Below are positions 25,608-34,089 of a DNA stretch of 64,000 nt, in pieces. The position numbers and the translations under genes were made by a program. This DNA comes from Sporosarcina sp. Te-1 (GTDB lineage Bacteria; Bacillota; Bacilli; Bacillales_A; Planococcaceae). Below the pieces are notes generated by a model. The model did not search any database. It was given only the letters and a program-made list of their open reading frames with translations, and was not told the DNA's origin. Where the stretch lies: contig NZ_CP071798.1 of NCBI RefSeq assembly GCF_017498505.1, forward strand, positions 4,141,501 through 4,205,500, given 5' to 3'. Each line of letters starts with the position of its first letter. The first letter of the stretch is position 1.

Positions 25608-26900
25608 ATGAAAATAAGCGATCGGCTTTCAAGTGGGGTAGTGGGGGAAGAAGAATTTGCAGTAACAAAAATATGGACGCCACATTTTGATGAGATGGAC
25701 CATCATCTTGAGATGGCGGGGTTATCCGAGTCAGATTTACAGGAAATCAAACAGTTGGGTGTGTTATTGGAGCCTTACCTGGATGTCGTGCTTAAGCAAT
25801 TCATCGGCAAGTTGCAAAGCATATCGGACATATGGGAGTTCATCCAAAAATACAGTTCCATCGAGTCATTAACCACTAAAATGATAAGTCATGTAAAGGA
25901 AATGTTAAAAGGGGATTTTGATGAGAGGTACGTTCGGAAGCGGTTAGTTATCGCGCAAGTCCATTACAAGATTGGCCTGCAACCGCAATGGTATATGGCG
26001 TCCTTTCATATGCTGCAAAACGGCTTGATCGATTTGATTTCCAACACGATGGTGAATCGGGAACATGCGAATCACTACATCCGCGTTCTACTGAAGGTGT
26101 TCAATTTGGAGCAGCAGCTCGTGTTAACGGAATACCATGCCCAATATTTGGACGGAATCAAGGACGAAAATGACAGGGTGAAGAAAGAAATTAAAGCGGA
26201 CATTGGCACAACAAGTCAAAATCTTTTAGTGATCAGTAAAACTGCTCAACTGGCTATGCAACAATTGAAACGAAAAGGGGAACAGGCTTTTTCCGCAGTC
26301 CATCAAACGGAACATCATTCGTCCGAAACACAACTGATGGCACACGCCGGTTTTACCCAAATGAAGCGTTTATCAGAAGAAATGAAACGGATCAAATCGT
26401 GCATTACCGAGGTGCAGCAACTATTTGGTCTCGTCAAAGAATCCTCTTGGGAAATCGTCGAATTGATCAATATCGTCAAAACGATTGCAGATAATATTAA
26501 TTTATTGGCCCTTCGAGTGGAAACGGAGTCCCGGCCGTTCATTTCGAAAAATGCCAAAACCGAACAAGTCGCAAAGGAAATCCGGAAGTTAGCGGACGAA
26601 ACCCGGGAGTCCGTCTTTCGGATGATCCAGTTGATTCGCTTGAACCATAATTGCATCGATGGAATGGTCCAGACGCTAAAAATGGCAGGTGAACAGATGG
26701 AGGTCGGGATGGAAAGTTCAAGACAAACGAAAGGCACCTTCAAAGGAATCGTTTCGGGAATGGACGAGAACTTGCATGTGGTGGAGGAGGCCGCAATTGT
26801 TATCGAAACGCTTCTTGCAGATATTGTGGAGTATCATGCCATCGTTGATAATATTGCAGTGACTGTGGAAGAATTGAATGAAACAGCAAGTCGTCTATAA
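25608..26900 (+). CDS. hemAT: HemAT-like globin-coupled sensor with a degenerate signalling tip
   Basis: A 430-residue soluble protein with the length of B. subtilis HemAT (432), the oxygen receptor for aerotaxis. The N-terminal 180 residues form a protoglobin domain; IAQVHYKIGLQPQWYMASF carries the likely haem-binding His119. The C-terminal half is a receptor-type coiled coil, but the tip reads NLLALRVETESRPFISKNAK in place of the conserved [20 protein letters not shown], with no length change. The residues that contact CheA and CheW are therefore lost, while flanking residues (IAD, VAKEIRKLADET) persist. It may signal to something else or be losing function. GAGAGGAG precedes the ATG. Confidence 0.85.
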   Translation: MKISDRLSSGVVGEEEFAVTKIWTPHFDEMDHHLEMAGLSESDLQEIKQLGVLLEPYLDVVLKQFIGKLQSISDIWEFIQKYSSIESLTTKMISHVKEMLKGDFDERYVRKRLVIAQVHYKIGLQPQWYMASFHMLQNGLIDLISNTMVNREHANHYIRVLLKVFNLEQQLVLTEYHAQYLDGIKDENDRVKKEIKADIGTTSQNLLVISKTAQLAMQQLKRKGEQAFSAVHQTEHHSSETQLMAHAGFTQMKRLSEEMKRIKSCITEVQQLFGLVKESSWEIVELINIVKTIADNINLLALRVETESRPFISKNAKTEQVAKEIRKLADETRESVFRMIQLIRLNHNCIDGMVQTLKMAGEQMEVGMESSRQTKGTFKGIVSGMDENLHVVEEAAIVIETLLADIVEYHAIVDNIAVTVEELNETASRL

Positions 26901-26928
26901 ACCCGATGCCAAAAAGGCCTCGGGTTTT
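26899..26928 (+). terminator. rho-independent terminator of the globin sensor gene
   Basis: AACCCGA-T-GCC pairs with GGC-C-TCGGGTT around AAAAA, followed by TT. Confidence 0.8.
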
Positions 26929-26972
26929 CTGGTTATTTTGGAGTAAAAGTGGCATTTTTTAAGGCGGTCTCC

Positions 26973-26999
26973 TCAACTTCATCCAAAACAAGCCGATAC
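26973..26999 (+). promoter_or_regulatory. SigD promoter of the flaG-fliD-fliS-fliT operon
   Basis: TCAA, 15 bases, GCCGATAC: eight-base -10 with one mismatch and a -35 with one mismatch to TAAA. It lies 41 bases before the flaG start. Confidence 0.7.
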
Positions 27000-27039
27000 A
27001 AACAATAATGAAGTTCATAAGTACAGGAGGATTGGGATT

Positions 27040-27408
27040 ATGGTTGGACGCATTGGGGGGAGCACGGTGCCACATATTGTTCCAAGTGCGGAAAGTGCAG
27101 CGCCAGATACAAATTTCATGGTGGAGGAAGTGCAAGCTATTTCTGCGCAAGTACAGGAACGAGCCGACAGCGAACAGACATTGCCTGTTGAGAAAGCACA
27201 GCAAATGACAGACAGCATGAACAACTTTTTAGAAAGCGTCAACACACAACTACGATTTAAACTCCATGATCAACTGAATGAATACTATGTAACGATCGTC
27301 GACTCTAAAACAGACGAAGTCGTCCGCGAAATCCCTTCCAAGAAACTGATGGACATCTACGCAGCTATGAAGGAATTTGTCGGACTACTCATCGACCACA
27401 AGATTTAA
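27040..27408 (+). CDS. flaG: FlaG family flagellar protein (YvyC-like)
   Basis: A 122-residue protein. The family block is at the C-terminus: LRFKLHDQLNEYYVTIVDSKTDEVVREIPSKKLMDIYAAMKEFVGLLIDHKI, with the conserved VREIP. The N-terminal half is low-complexity and helical. FlaG proteins influence filament length, but the mechanism is not settled. In B. subtilis the gene (yvyC) precedes fliD as here. AGGAGG precedes ATG 27040, and fliD follows 15 bases after the stop; a SigD-type promoter precedes the operon. Confidence 0.9.
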   Translation: MVGRIGGSTVPHIVPSAESAAPDTNFMVEEVQAISAQVQERADSEQTLPVEKAQQMTDSMNNFLESVNTQLRFKLHDQLNEYYVTIVDSKTDEVVREIPSKKLMDIYAAMKEFVGLLIDHKI

Positions 27409-27423
27409 GGAGGCCAAAACGAT

Positions 27424-28983
27424 ATGCGAATTGGTGGATTAGCATCCGGAATGGATACAGAACAGATTATTAAGGATTTGATGAAGGCACAACGGATCCC
27501 GTTGGATAAGATTACACAGAAAAAACAATATTTAGAGTGGCAGTTAGACGATTATCGCTCGGCAAATCGTAAACTGTTCGATTTTTACAATAATACATTC
27601 GATAATATGATCATGTCGACCAACTTCACAAAGAAGAATGTGGCTGTTTCTTCGGATGAGGTAGCCATCAAAAACATCAGCTCATCCGCCGAGTTCTCGG
27701 GTACGATTGAAGTGCATCAGTTAGCGAAGAATGCGACTTTGCAAGGTGGGCAAGTAGGACAGGGAAAGTTGACAAGCGAACAAGTAAATACAACAAAGCT
27801 GTCGGAGTTAGGAATAGGCGTTCCGAGTTCAGGTTTCATTACCATGGAAATAAAGACTCCAGGCGAAGAAAAGGCAAAAGAGGTGACTGTTTCGGTTACC
27901 GATTCAATCGGTGCAGTTTTAGCGCAAATTAATGAAAAGACAGGTGTTACTGCTTTTTATGATCAACACACCGGTAAAATTGCTATGTCTTCAAAGAATA
28001 GTGGCGAGGGTGAGATTGAAGTAACAGGCGATTTGGCAACTGCTTTAAAAATAAATACAGTTGAGAGTAGTGAAGTTAGCAAACAAGCAGGCCAAAACGC
28101 TATTTTTACATTCAATGGTCTCCAAACAGAAAGAACATCCAATACATTCCAAATAAATGGATTTGAAGTGACTTTGAAACAGGTGACATCTCCATTAGTA
28201 TTGGAAAATGGTCTTCCTGCAAAAGATGGGGAGAAATATAAAGTGGCTGAGGGAGGGAAAACGGTATCCTTCAACTCTTCTCCAGACACGGACAAAATTT
28301 TCGAGTCAATCGTCAAATATGTTGATGACTACAATAAATTAATTGAAGAGCTTAACAAAAAGATACGCGAGCCCAAATACCGCTCCTATCAGCCATTAAG
28401 TGCTGAGCAGAAGTCGGACATGAAGGAAAAAGAAATCGAACTTTGGGAAGAAAAAGCGAAAAGCGGGACACTTCGCAATGACTCTGAGATATCCAATTTA
28501 CTAAACAAAATGCGGTCAGCCTTGATGACCTCGGTTGAAGTCAATGGCAAGAAAATGAGCCTAAAGGATATTGGTATTACGACATCGTCCGATTACTTGG
28601 ATTATGGTAAGCTAGTCATTAAAGAAGAAGACTTAAAGAAAGCTATTGCCGAAGATCCGAATGCGGTCCATCAATTATTCGCAAAAGAAACAAGCAAAGG
28701 GGAAGATGGGAAGGAAACGACCGGTCTGGCTCGTCAATTGCGAGAGGCTGTCGATGCTACCCAGAAATCAATTGCGGAACGTGCAGGGAAAGCCGGCTCG
28801 GTTAACAAGACATTTTTGTTAGGTCGGACCCTTGACGACATGAACAAACAAATCGAACGCTTCGAAGAACGCCTGAAAATGGTGGAAAATCGTTACTGGA
28901 AGCAATTCACGGCAATGGAGACTGCTATTCAACGAGCGAATGCCCAATCGGCTAACATGGCAAATATGTTTGGCGGACAGTAA
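27424..28983 (+). CDS. fliD: FliD, filament cap protein
   Basis: A 519-residue cap that sits at the filament tip and guides flagellin folding. N-terminus RIGGLASGMDTEQIIKDLMKAQRIPLDKI is the FliD hallmark, followed by QKKQYLEWQLDDYRSANRKL. The C-terminal part has SEISNLLNKMRSALM-like NDSEISNLLNKMRSALM, LKDIGITTSSDYLDYGKLVIKEEDLKKAIAEDPNAVHQLF and a last coiled coil ending ANMANMFGG. All parts are present. AAGGAGG precedes ATG 27424. FliS and FliT follow in the same direction. Confidence 0.96.
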   Translation: MRIGGLASGMDTEQIIKDLMKAQRIPLDKITQKKQYLEWQLDDYRSANRKLFDFYNNTFDNMIMSTNFTKKNVAVSSDEVAIKNISSSAEFSGTIEVHQLAKNATLQGGQVGQGKLTSEQVNTTKLSELGIGVPSSGFITMEIKTPGEEKAKEVTVSVTDSIGAVLAQINEKTGVTAFYDQHTGKIAMSSKNSGEGEIEVTGDLATALKINTVESSEVSKQAGQNAIFTFNGLQTERTSNTFQINGFEVTLKQVTSPLVLENGLPAKDGEKYKVAEGGKTVSFNSSPDTDKIFESIVKYVDDYNKLIEELNKKIREPKYRSYQPLSAEQKSDMKEKEIELWEEKAKSGTLRNDSEISNLLNKMRSALMTSVEVNGKKMSLKDIGITTSSDYLDYGKLVIKEEDLKKAIAEDPNAVHQLFAKETSKGEDGKETTGLARQLREAVDATQKSIAERAGKAGSVNKTFLLGRTLDDMNKQIERFEERLKMVENRYWKQFTAMETAIQRANAQSANMANMFGGQ

Positions 28984-29043
28984 TTGACAGTGAAATAGTA
29001 TGTTCTTACTGATTAGGAATCCCTTAAAAGGAGACAAGCAATA

Positions 29044-29445
29044 ATGGCAATTAATAATCCATATGCAACGTATCAGAACAATTCGGTGAATACGTCGACG
29101 CCTGGTGAGCTGACGTTGATGTTATATAATGGTTGTTTGAAATTCATTCAACAGGCGAAGAAGGCATTGGATCAAGGGAATATTGAGGAAAAGAATACGG
29201 CGACGCAAAAGGCGCAGGCCATCATTTCGGAATTGATGGTGACACTGGATACTTCGGTCCCGGTTGCTGAAAACATGATGATTCTGTATGAATTTGTCAA
29301 TAATCGTCTTTTTGAGGCGAATATTAAAAATGAGGCGGCATATTATGACGAAGCGGCTTCGATCATCACGGAATTCCGGGATACGTGGAAGCAAGTTATT
29401 CAGATCAACCGGCAAAAACAATATGCTCACACGGATGAAATATGA
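29044..29445 (+). CDS. fliS: FliS, flagellin export chaperone
   Basis: A 133-residue chaperone (B. subtilis FliS is also 133) for the main flagellin. Hallmarks are NPYATYQNNSVNTSTPGELTLMLYNGCLKFI at the N-terminus, then QKAQAIISELMVTLDTSVPVAENMMILYEFVNNRLFEANIKN, and FRDTWKQVIQINRQKQ at the end. Its stop overlaps the fliT start in ATGA. A second, diverged FliS-like protein is encoded at 5908. Confidence 0.97.
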   Translation: MAINNPYATYQNNSVNTSTPGELTLMLYNGCLKFIQQAKKALDQGNIEEKNTATQKAQAIISELMVTLDTSVPVAENMMILYEFVNNRLFEANIKNEAAYYDEAASIITEFRDTWKQVIQINRQKQYAHTDEI

Positions 29446-29795
29446 TCCGGCCGGCAATGAACCGGTGGCAGGACATATCGAAAGAGCTTCTTCTTGCCAC
29501 TGCTCAATTGGAAGAGGACAAGCGGGACGCGGTCATTGAGACAGTCGAGCGGCTGCTTAACGAACGGGATGTGTTACAAAAAGAGATACTGCCCCCTTTC
29601 ACATCGGAGGAAGAAGCAGTTGGCCGGGGCTTAGTCGATTTGGAGAAGCAGGTTCTCCAATCACTCTCTCTTTATTCCAAACGCATTCGTGCTGATATCT
29701 CTGCCACGCAATCTAAGAAAGAACATATGAAAAACTATGTTAATCCTTATGGAAAAGTTGCCCGCGATGGCACTTTTTATGATACGAAGCAATGA
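29442..29795 (+). CDS. fliT: FliT-like flagellar chaperone
   Basis: A 117-residue helical protein (B. subtilis FliT is 113) placed directly after fliS with an ATGA overlap, the standard position. It has the long amphipathic helices expected (WQDISKELLLATAQLEEDKRDAVIETVERLLNERDVLQ) and a C-terminal VNPYGKVARDGTFYDTKQ ending that resembles other FliT proteins. FliT helps deliver FliD to the export apparatus. The operon terminates just after this gene. Confidence 0.88.
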   Translation: MIRPAMNRWQDISKELLLATAQLEEDKRDAVIETVERLLNERDVLQKEILPPFTSEEEAVGRGLVDLEKQVLQSLSLYSKRIRADISATQSKKEHMKNYVNPYGKVARDGTFYDTKQ

Positions 29796-29802
29796 ACAAA
29801 CG

Positions 29803-29843
29803 AGACTACTGCTTGAATTTTCCAAGGGCGTAGTCTTTTTTTT
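29803..29843 (+). terminator. rho-independent terminator after fliT
   Basis: AGACTAC paired with GTAGTCT, with inner CTTG/CAAG pairing, then eight T residues. Confidence 0.88.
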
Positions 29844-30049
29844 ATGTTTAAACTCGAAGGGTTCTTTACTCACTATTCTAAAGCCTCTCGACCTATCTGC
29901 AGTATAAAAAATACTGTCTTAAAAGACATGAATGCTACTATCCATTTAGCAACGATTTTAAACAAATTTGCAAGGGTGTCAGAAATGATAAATAATTTTA
30001 AATTTGCTATACTGATACTAGAAGGTTTGTAGAAATGGAGCGTGTTGCC

Positions 30050-30418
30050 ATGCTGTACAAGCGGACAGAATATTTCAGGCATTCCTTCGGTGTACCGGTT
30101 GATGCGGAATTTCGGCTCTTGGTCGGGGCGCATCATTCGACGGCGTCCAGTCCGGGTGGGTGTAACCTATTGGATATTAGCTCGGGCGGTGCCAAGCTGT
30201 ACGCGGAATATGACATTCCGGTTGAGCTACATGACGTGGATCTTCGCTTGCGCTTTACGCTGTATGAGCAGCCGATAGAGCAAGAAGGCAAGATTGTCTG
30301 GAAGAAACCGTATAAGAACGGTTACTTGTATGGCTTTGATTTCTTGGAACAACCGTTGATTGCCCGGTTGATTGTCGACGAATTGAAGTTGCGTGTCAAA
30401 TCTGGACGAGATGAATAG
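30050..30418 (+). CDS. PilZ-domain protein
   Basis: A 122-residue single PilZ domain. PilZ proteins bind cyclic-di-GMP through an N-terminal RxxxR and a central (D/N)xSxxG. Here the second motif is clear (LLDISSGGAKL near residues 42-52), but the first reads KRTEYFRHSF, with arginines five rather than four apart, so binding needs testing. ATG 30050 has GGAGCG about nine bases upstream; the ATG at 30035 has none. It lies between the fliT operon and hpf, fitting a link from cyclic-di-GMP to motility. A TATACT -10-like element lies at about 30006. Confidence 0.8.
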   Translation: MLYKRTEYFRHSFGVPVDAEFRLLVGAHHSTASSPGGCNLLDISSGGAKLYAEYDIPVELHDVDLRLRFTLYEQPIEQEGKIVWKKPYKNGYLYGFDFLEQPLIARLIVDELKLRVKSGRDE

Positions 30419-30470
30419 GCGTTTGGATGCAATTTCGTCACAATTCGACATCTTTCTAAAAAACTTTTTA

Positions 30471-30495
30471 GTTTGAAGAAGGACTTCGGAGGTAA
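30471..30495 (+). promoter_or_regulatory. Possible SigB promoter of hpf
   Basis: GTTTGA, 13 bases, AGGTAA; the SigB consensus is GTTTAA-N13-GGGTAT. B. subtilis hpf (yvyD) is induced by SigB and SigH, which makes this plausible though the -10 is imperfect. Confidence 0.35.
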
Positions 30496-30539
30496 TAAGG
30501 AGAAGTATATATCAACGGATAAACAAAGGAGGAGTTCAT

Positions 30540-31103
30540 ATGCTAGACTTTAACATCCGCGGGGAAAACATTGAGGTAACACCAGCGATTCGGGAATATG
30601 TCGAAAAGAAGGTCCAGAAGCTGGAACGTTACTTTACTGAAGGTGCAAACGCAACAGCGCACGTCAATTTGAAAGTCTACAACGACAAGCAAACAAAAGT
30701 GGAAATCACCATTCCGATGAAAAACTTGACGTTGCGAGCGGAAGAACGGCACGACGACATGTACGCTGCAGTCGACTTGATTGTTGATAAGCTCGAGCGT
30801 CAAATCCGTAAATATAAAACTCGGGTGAACCGCAAATTCCGCGAACGGGAAGGCGTCGCCGCTTTCTTGCAAACCGTGGAACGTGAGCGCAATCTCGAAG
30901 AAGAGCAAGCGTCTGACGAAAGCGATTTCCAAGTCGTTCGCACAAAGCAGTTTGACCTGAAACCGATGGACCAAGAAGAAGCAATCCTCCAAATGAATAT
31001 GCTTGGCCACAACTTCTACATCTTCACTGATGCAGAATCTGACGGTACGAATATCGTCTACAAACGAAGAGACGGCAAATACGGTTTAATTGAAACTAAC
31101 TAA
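30540..31103 (+). CDS. hpf: Long-form ribosome hibernation promoting factor
   Basis: A 187-residue protein that pairs 70S ribosomes into inactive 100S dimers in slow growth. The N-terminal S30AE domain (residues 1-100) starts LDFNIRGENIEVTPAIREYVEKKVQKLERYF; a linker follows, and the C-terminal domain (about 130-187), which drives dimerisation, has VVRTKQFDLKPMDQEEAILQMNMLGHNFYIFTDAESDGTNIVYKRRDGKYGLIE. Length and both domains are those of the long form. AAAGGAGG precedes ATG 30540. It is alone with a strong terminator. Confidence 0.97.
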   Translation: MLDFNIRGENIEVTPAIREYVEKKVQKLERYFTEGANATAHVNLKVYNDKQTKVEITIPMKNLTLRAEERHDDMYAAVDLIVDKLERQIRKYKTRVNRKFREREGVAAFLQTVERERNLEEEQASDESDFQVVRTKQFDLKPMDQEEAILQMNMLGHNFYIFTDAESDGTNIVYKRRDGKYGLIETN

Positions 31104-31111
31104 CACATCCA

Positions 31112-31139
31112 ACCTCCGGAGACATCCGGAGGTTTTTTG
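31112..31139 (+). terminator. rho-independent terminator of hpf
   Basis: AACCTCCGGA and TCCGGAGGTT, then TTTT; eight bases after the hpf stop. Confidence 0.93.
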
Positions 31140-31217
31140 ATGGGACGAAATAAATGATTTGAACATGTAGTAGGCGCTATAGCTATTAAAGTGTTATCAT
31201 TCCCATTCATCTACGAT

Positions 31218-31371
31218 CCGCGCATAAAACGAATTTAGCGAGCATAACTGCATCGCTCCCGCGCATGAGCTCTGCCCATCCGAGCATAAACAGTGCAACC
31301 CGCGCATAAGAGTATCAATCCCGCGCAAACCGTCCTCTAAAGCGAGCATAAACGATGTCCGACCGAGCAAA
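31218..31371 (+). repeat. phased 20-21-base core-repeat array 3
   Basis: Eight cores start at 31218, 31238, 31259, 31280, 31300, 31321, 31342 and 31363, spaced 20 or 21. They are CGCGCATAA or CGAGCATAA, with the variants CGCGCATGA, CGCGCAAAC and CGAGCAAAA; the two forms largely alternate. Spacers differ. The array lies between hpf and secA, both rightward, after the hpf terminator and about 140 bases before secA. The core is that of array 1, in the same orientation. Confidence 0.83.
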
Positions 31372-31509
31372 ACAGCAGTATCCTCCCAAAAACCCCCCTC
31401 CTCCAAACCACAAAATTCCAAAGTCATCACCCCTAAAACCATCCATCATTTGCACCATGCTTTTTACAATGGTAAAATGAAGGGTGAACTTAATGAGGAT
31501 GTGACCTAT

Positions 31510-34014
31510 ATGCTTGGCGTATTGAATAAAATGTTTGATTCCAATAAACGAGACTTGAAACGACTTGAAAAAATCGCTGATCAGGTAGAAACGTATGCAA
31601 CAGAGATGGAACGTCTGTCTGATGAGCAGCTGAAAGAAAAAACGAAAGAATTCCAAGAACGGGTGGCGAATGGCGAGTCGCTTGATCAGATTCAAGCAGA
31701 AGCGTTCGCGGTCGTACGCGAGGCGTCGCGCCGTGTGCTTGGGATGTATCCGTTCCGCGTTCAGATCATGGGGGCGGCTGCGCTGCATGAAGGCAATATT
31801 GCAGAGATGAAGACCGGGGAAGGGAAGACGTTGACGTCGACGCTCGCGGTGTATTTGAATGCGATTGAAGGCAAAGGCGTCCATGTCGTGACGGTGAACG
31901 AATATCTGGCGAGCCGTGACGCGAATGAGATGGGACAATTGTATGAATTCCTTGGCCTGTCGGTCGGTCTCAATTTGAACAGCCTCTCAAAAGAAGAAAA
32001 ACGCGAGGCATACGATGCGGATATTACGTATACTACGAATAACGAGCTCGGCTTCGATTATTTGCGGGATAATATGGTGTTGTATTCAGAACATAAAGTA
32101 CAACGCCCGCTTCATTATGCCGTCATTGACGAAGTGGATTCGATCTTAATCGATGAAGCGCGGACGCCGCTGATCATTTCCGGGCAAGCTGCCAAATCAG
32201 CAGAGCTGTACCGGTTGGCGAACCGTTTCGTCATCACGTTGAAGAAAGAAGAAGACTATTCCTACGATGAATCGACGAAAGGCGTTGTCCTCACCGAATC
32301 GGGTGTGGATAAAGCGGAGAAGGCGTTCGGCATCGAAAACCTTTTCGATTTGAAGCATGTAACGTTAAACCATGCCATCAACCAATCGTTGAAAGCCCAT
32401 GCGAGTATGCATATCGATGTGGACTACGTCGTGCAGGAAGGCGAAGTTGTCATTGTCGACTCGTTCACCGGCCGTCTCATGAAAGGCCGTCGCTATAGTG
32501 ATGGGCTTCACCAGGCAATCGAGGCGAAGGAAGGCCTGGAAGTTCAAAATGAAACAATGACCCTTGCGACGATCACATTCCAGAACTTCTTCCGGATGTA
32601 CGATAAATTAGCTGGTATGACAGGTACGGCCAAAACGGAAGAAGAGGAATTCCGCAACATCTACAATATGAATGTCATTGCTGTTCCAACGAACCGTCCG
32701 ATTGCGCGGGATGACCGTCCGGATTTGATTTACGCAACGATGGAAGGGAAATTTAAAGCGGTCGCTGAGGATATTAAGGAACGCCATAAACAAGGGCAGC
32801 CTGTCCTTGTCGGTACAGTTGCGATTGAAACATCAGAAATTATCTCGAACTACTTGAAAAAGTACGGAATTCCGCATAATGTATTGAATGCGAAGAACCA
32901 TGGCCGGGAAGCTGAAATCATTCAGGAAGCCGGTCAGCCAGGTGCCGTTACGATTGCGACAAACATGGCCGGACGTGGTACGGACATTAAGCTTGGCGAA
33001 GGTGTCCAGGAACTCGGCGGTCTTGCGGTCATCGGCACGGAGCGGCATGAGTCGCGCCGTATCGATAATCAGCTCCGTGGTCGTTCAGGACGGCAAGGGG
33101 ATCCGGGGATTACGCAATTCTACTTGTCTCTTGAAGATGAATTGATGCGCCGCTTCGGTTCCGATCAAATGAAGAATATGATGACGAAGCTCGGCATGGA
33201 TGATACTACGCCGATCCAGTCCAAAATGGTATCGCGTTCTGTTGAATCTGCCCAGAAACGGGTGGAAGGCAATAACTTCGATGCACGGAAACGGTTGCTT
33301 CAATATGATGATGTCCTTCGTCAACAACGGGAGATCATTTATAAGGAACGGAACGAAGTGCTGGATTCCGACAATATTCGCGAAGTGCTTGAGAACATGC
33401 TGCATAACGTGGTCGACCGTGTGATTGCGATGCATACTGATGAGAATGGCACGTCGTTGAATGTGAAAGGCTTGGAAGATTTCCTAGGGGCCAATTTGTT
33501 GCCGGAAGGACGGATTACAGCGGCTGAAATGGAAGGGAAATCGGTTGAGGACGTAACGGCTCTTATTAATGACGCAATTAACGAGCGGTATGATGAGAAG
33601 GAAGCGGAAATGTCCGAAGACCGGATGCGTGAATTCGAGAAAGTCGTCCTACTTCGCGCGATCGACTCTAAGTGGACCGATCATATCGATGCAATGGATC
33701 AACTCCGTCACGGAATTCATTTGCGTGCTTATGGTCAGACCGATCCACTGCGTGAATACCAGTCTGAAGGTTTCGCGATGTTCGAAGAGATGGTCACGTC
33801 GATCGAAAATGACGCTGCGAAATATGTCATGAAAGCGGAAATTCGCAACAACCTCGAACGTGAGGAAGTAGCGAAAGGGCAGGCCGTCAATCCAAAAGAG
33901 GACGGCGAGAAAGTAACGAAAAAACCAGCTCGCCGGGCTGTCAACATTGGACGGAACGATCCATGTCCATGCGGCAGCGGCAAAAAATATAAAAACTGCC
34001 ATGGGACTGCGTAA
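31510..34014 (+). CDS. secA: SecA, preprotein translocase ATPase
   Basis: An 834-residue motor that drives secretory proteins through SecYEG. From ATG 31510 the sequence is [23 protein letters not shown], matching the known start of B. subtilis SecA; a 20-residue upstream extension has no match and no ribosome site. Walker [12 protein letters not shown] is near residues 99-109, Walker [22 protein letters not shown] near 205-225, and [13 protein letters not shown] in the helicase motor. The C-terminal metal motif [19 protein letters not shown] binds zinc and SecB or ribosome. GAGGATG lies upstream of the ATG. It is followed by prfB, as in B. subtilis. Confidence 0.98.
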   Translation: MLGVLNKMFDSNKRDLKRLEKIADQVETYATEMERLSDEQLKEKTKEFQERVANGESLDQIQAEAFAVVREASRRVLGMYPFRVQIMGAAALHEGNIAEMKTGEGKTLTSTLAVYLNAIEGKGVHVVTVNEYLASRDANEMGQLYEFLGLSVGLNLNSLSKEEKREAYDADITYTTNNELGFDYLRDNMVLYSEHKVQRPLHYAVIDEVDSILIDEARTPLIISGQAAKSAELYRLANRFVITLKKEEDYSYDESTKGVVLTESGVDKAEKAFGIENLFDLKHVTLNHAINQSLKAHASMHIDVDYVVQEGEVVIVDSFTGRLMKGRRYSDGLHQAIEAKEGLEVQNETMTLATITFQNFFRMYDKLAGMTGTAKTEEEEFRNIYNMNVIAVPTNRPIARDDRPDLIYATMEGKFKAVAEDIKERHKQGQPVLVGTVAIETSEIISNYLKKYGIPHNVLNAKNHGREAEIIQEAGQPGAVTIATNMAGRGTDIKLGEGVQELGGLAVIGTERHESRRIDNQLRGRSGRQGDPGITQFYLSLEDELMRRFGSDQMKNMMTKLGMDDTTPIQSKMVSRSVESAQKRVEGNNFDARKRLLQYDDVLRQQREIIYKERNEVLDSDNIREVLENMLHNVVDRVIAMHTDENGTSLNVKGLEDFLGANLLPEGRITAAEMEGKSVEDVTALINDAINERYDEKEAEMSEDRMREFEKVVLLRAIDSKWTDHIDAMDQLRHGIHLRAYGQTDPLREYQSEGFAMFEEMVTSIENDAAKYVMKAEIRNNLEREEVAKGQAVNPKEDGEKVTKKPARRAVNIGRNDPCPCGSGKKYKNCHGTA

Positions 34015-34034
34015 TCGGTCTCTGGTTATATGAG

Positions 34035-34060
34035 GAAACGGCGGCTCGAGCCGCCGTTTC
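34035..34060 (+). terminator. Perfect 26-base palindrome between secA and prfB
   Basis: GAAACGGCGGCTC and its exact reverse complement, with no T run beyond TCTCTG. It may work as a weak or attenuating terminator, leaving some read-through into prfB. Confidence 0.55.
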
Positions 34061-34089
34061 TCTGAACTTTATTTTCAGGAGGAACTATT

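Noticed and set aside
31450..31509. Upstream extension of SecA from ATG 31450
   Set aside because: The 20 extra residues match nothing in SecA proteins. The start at 31510 has a ribosome site and gives the standard N-terminus.
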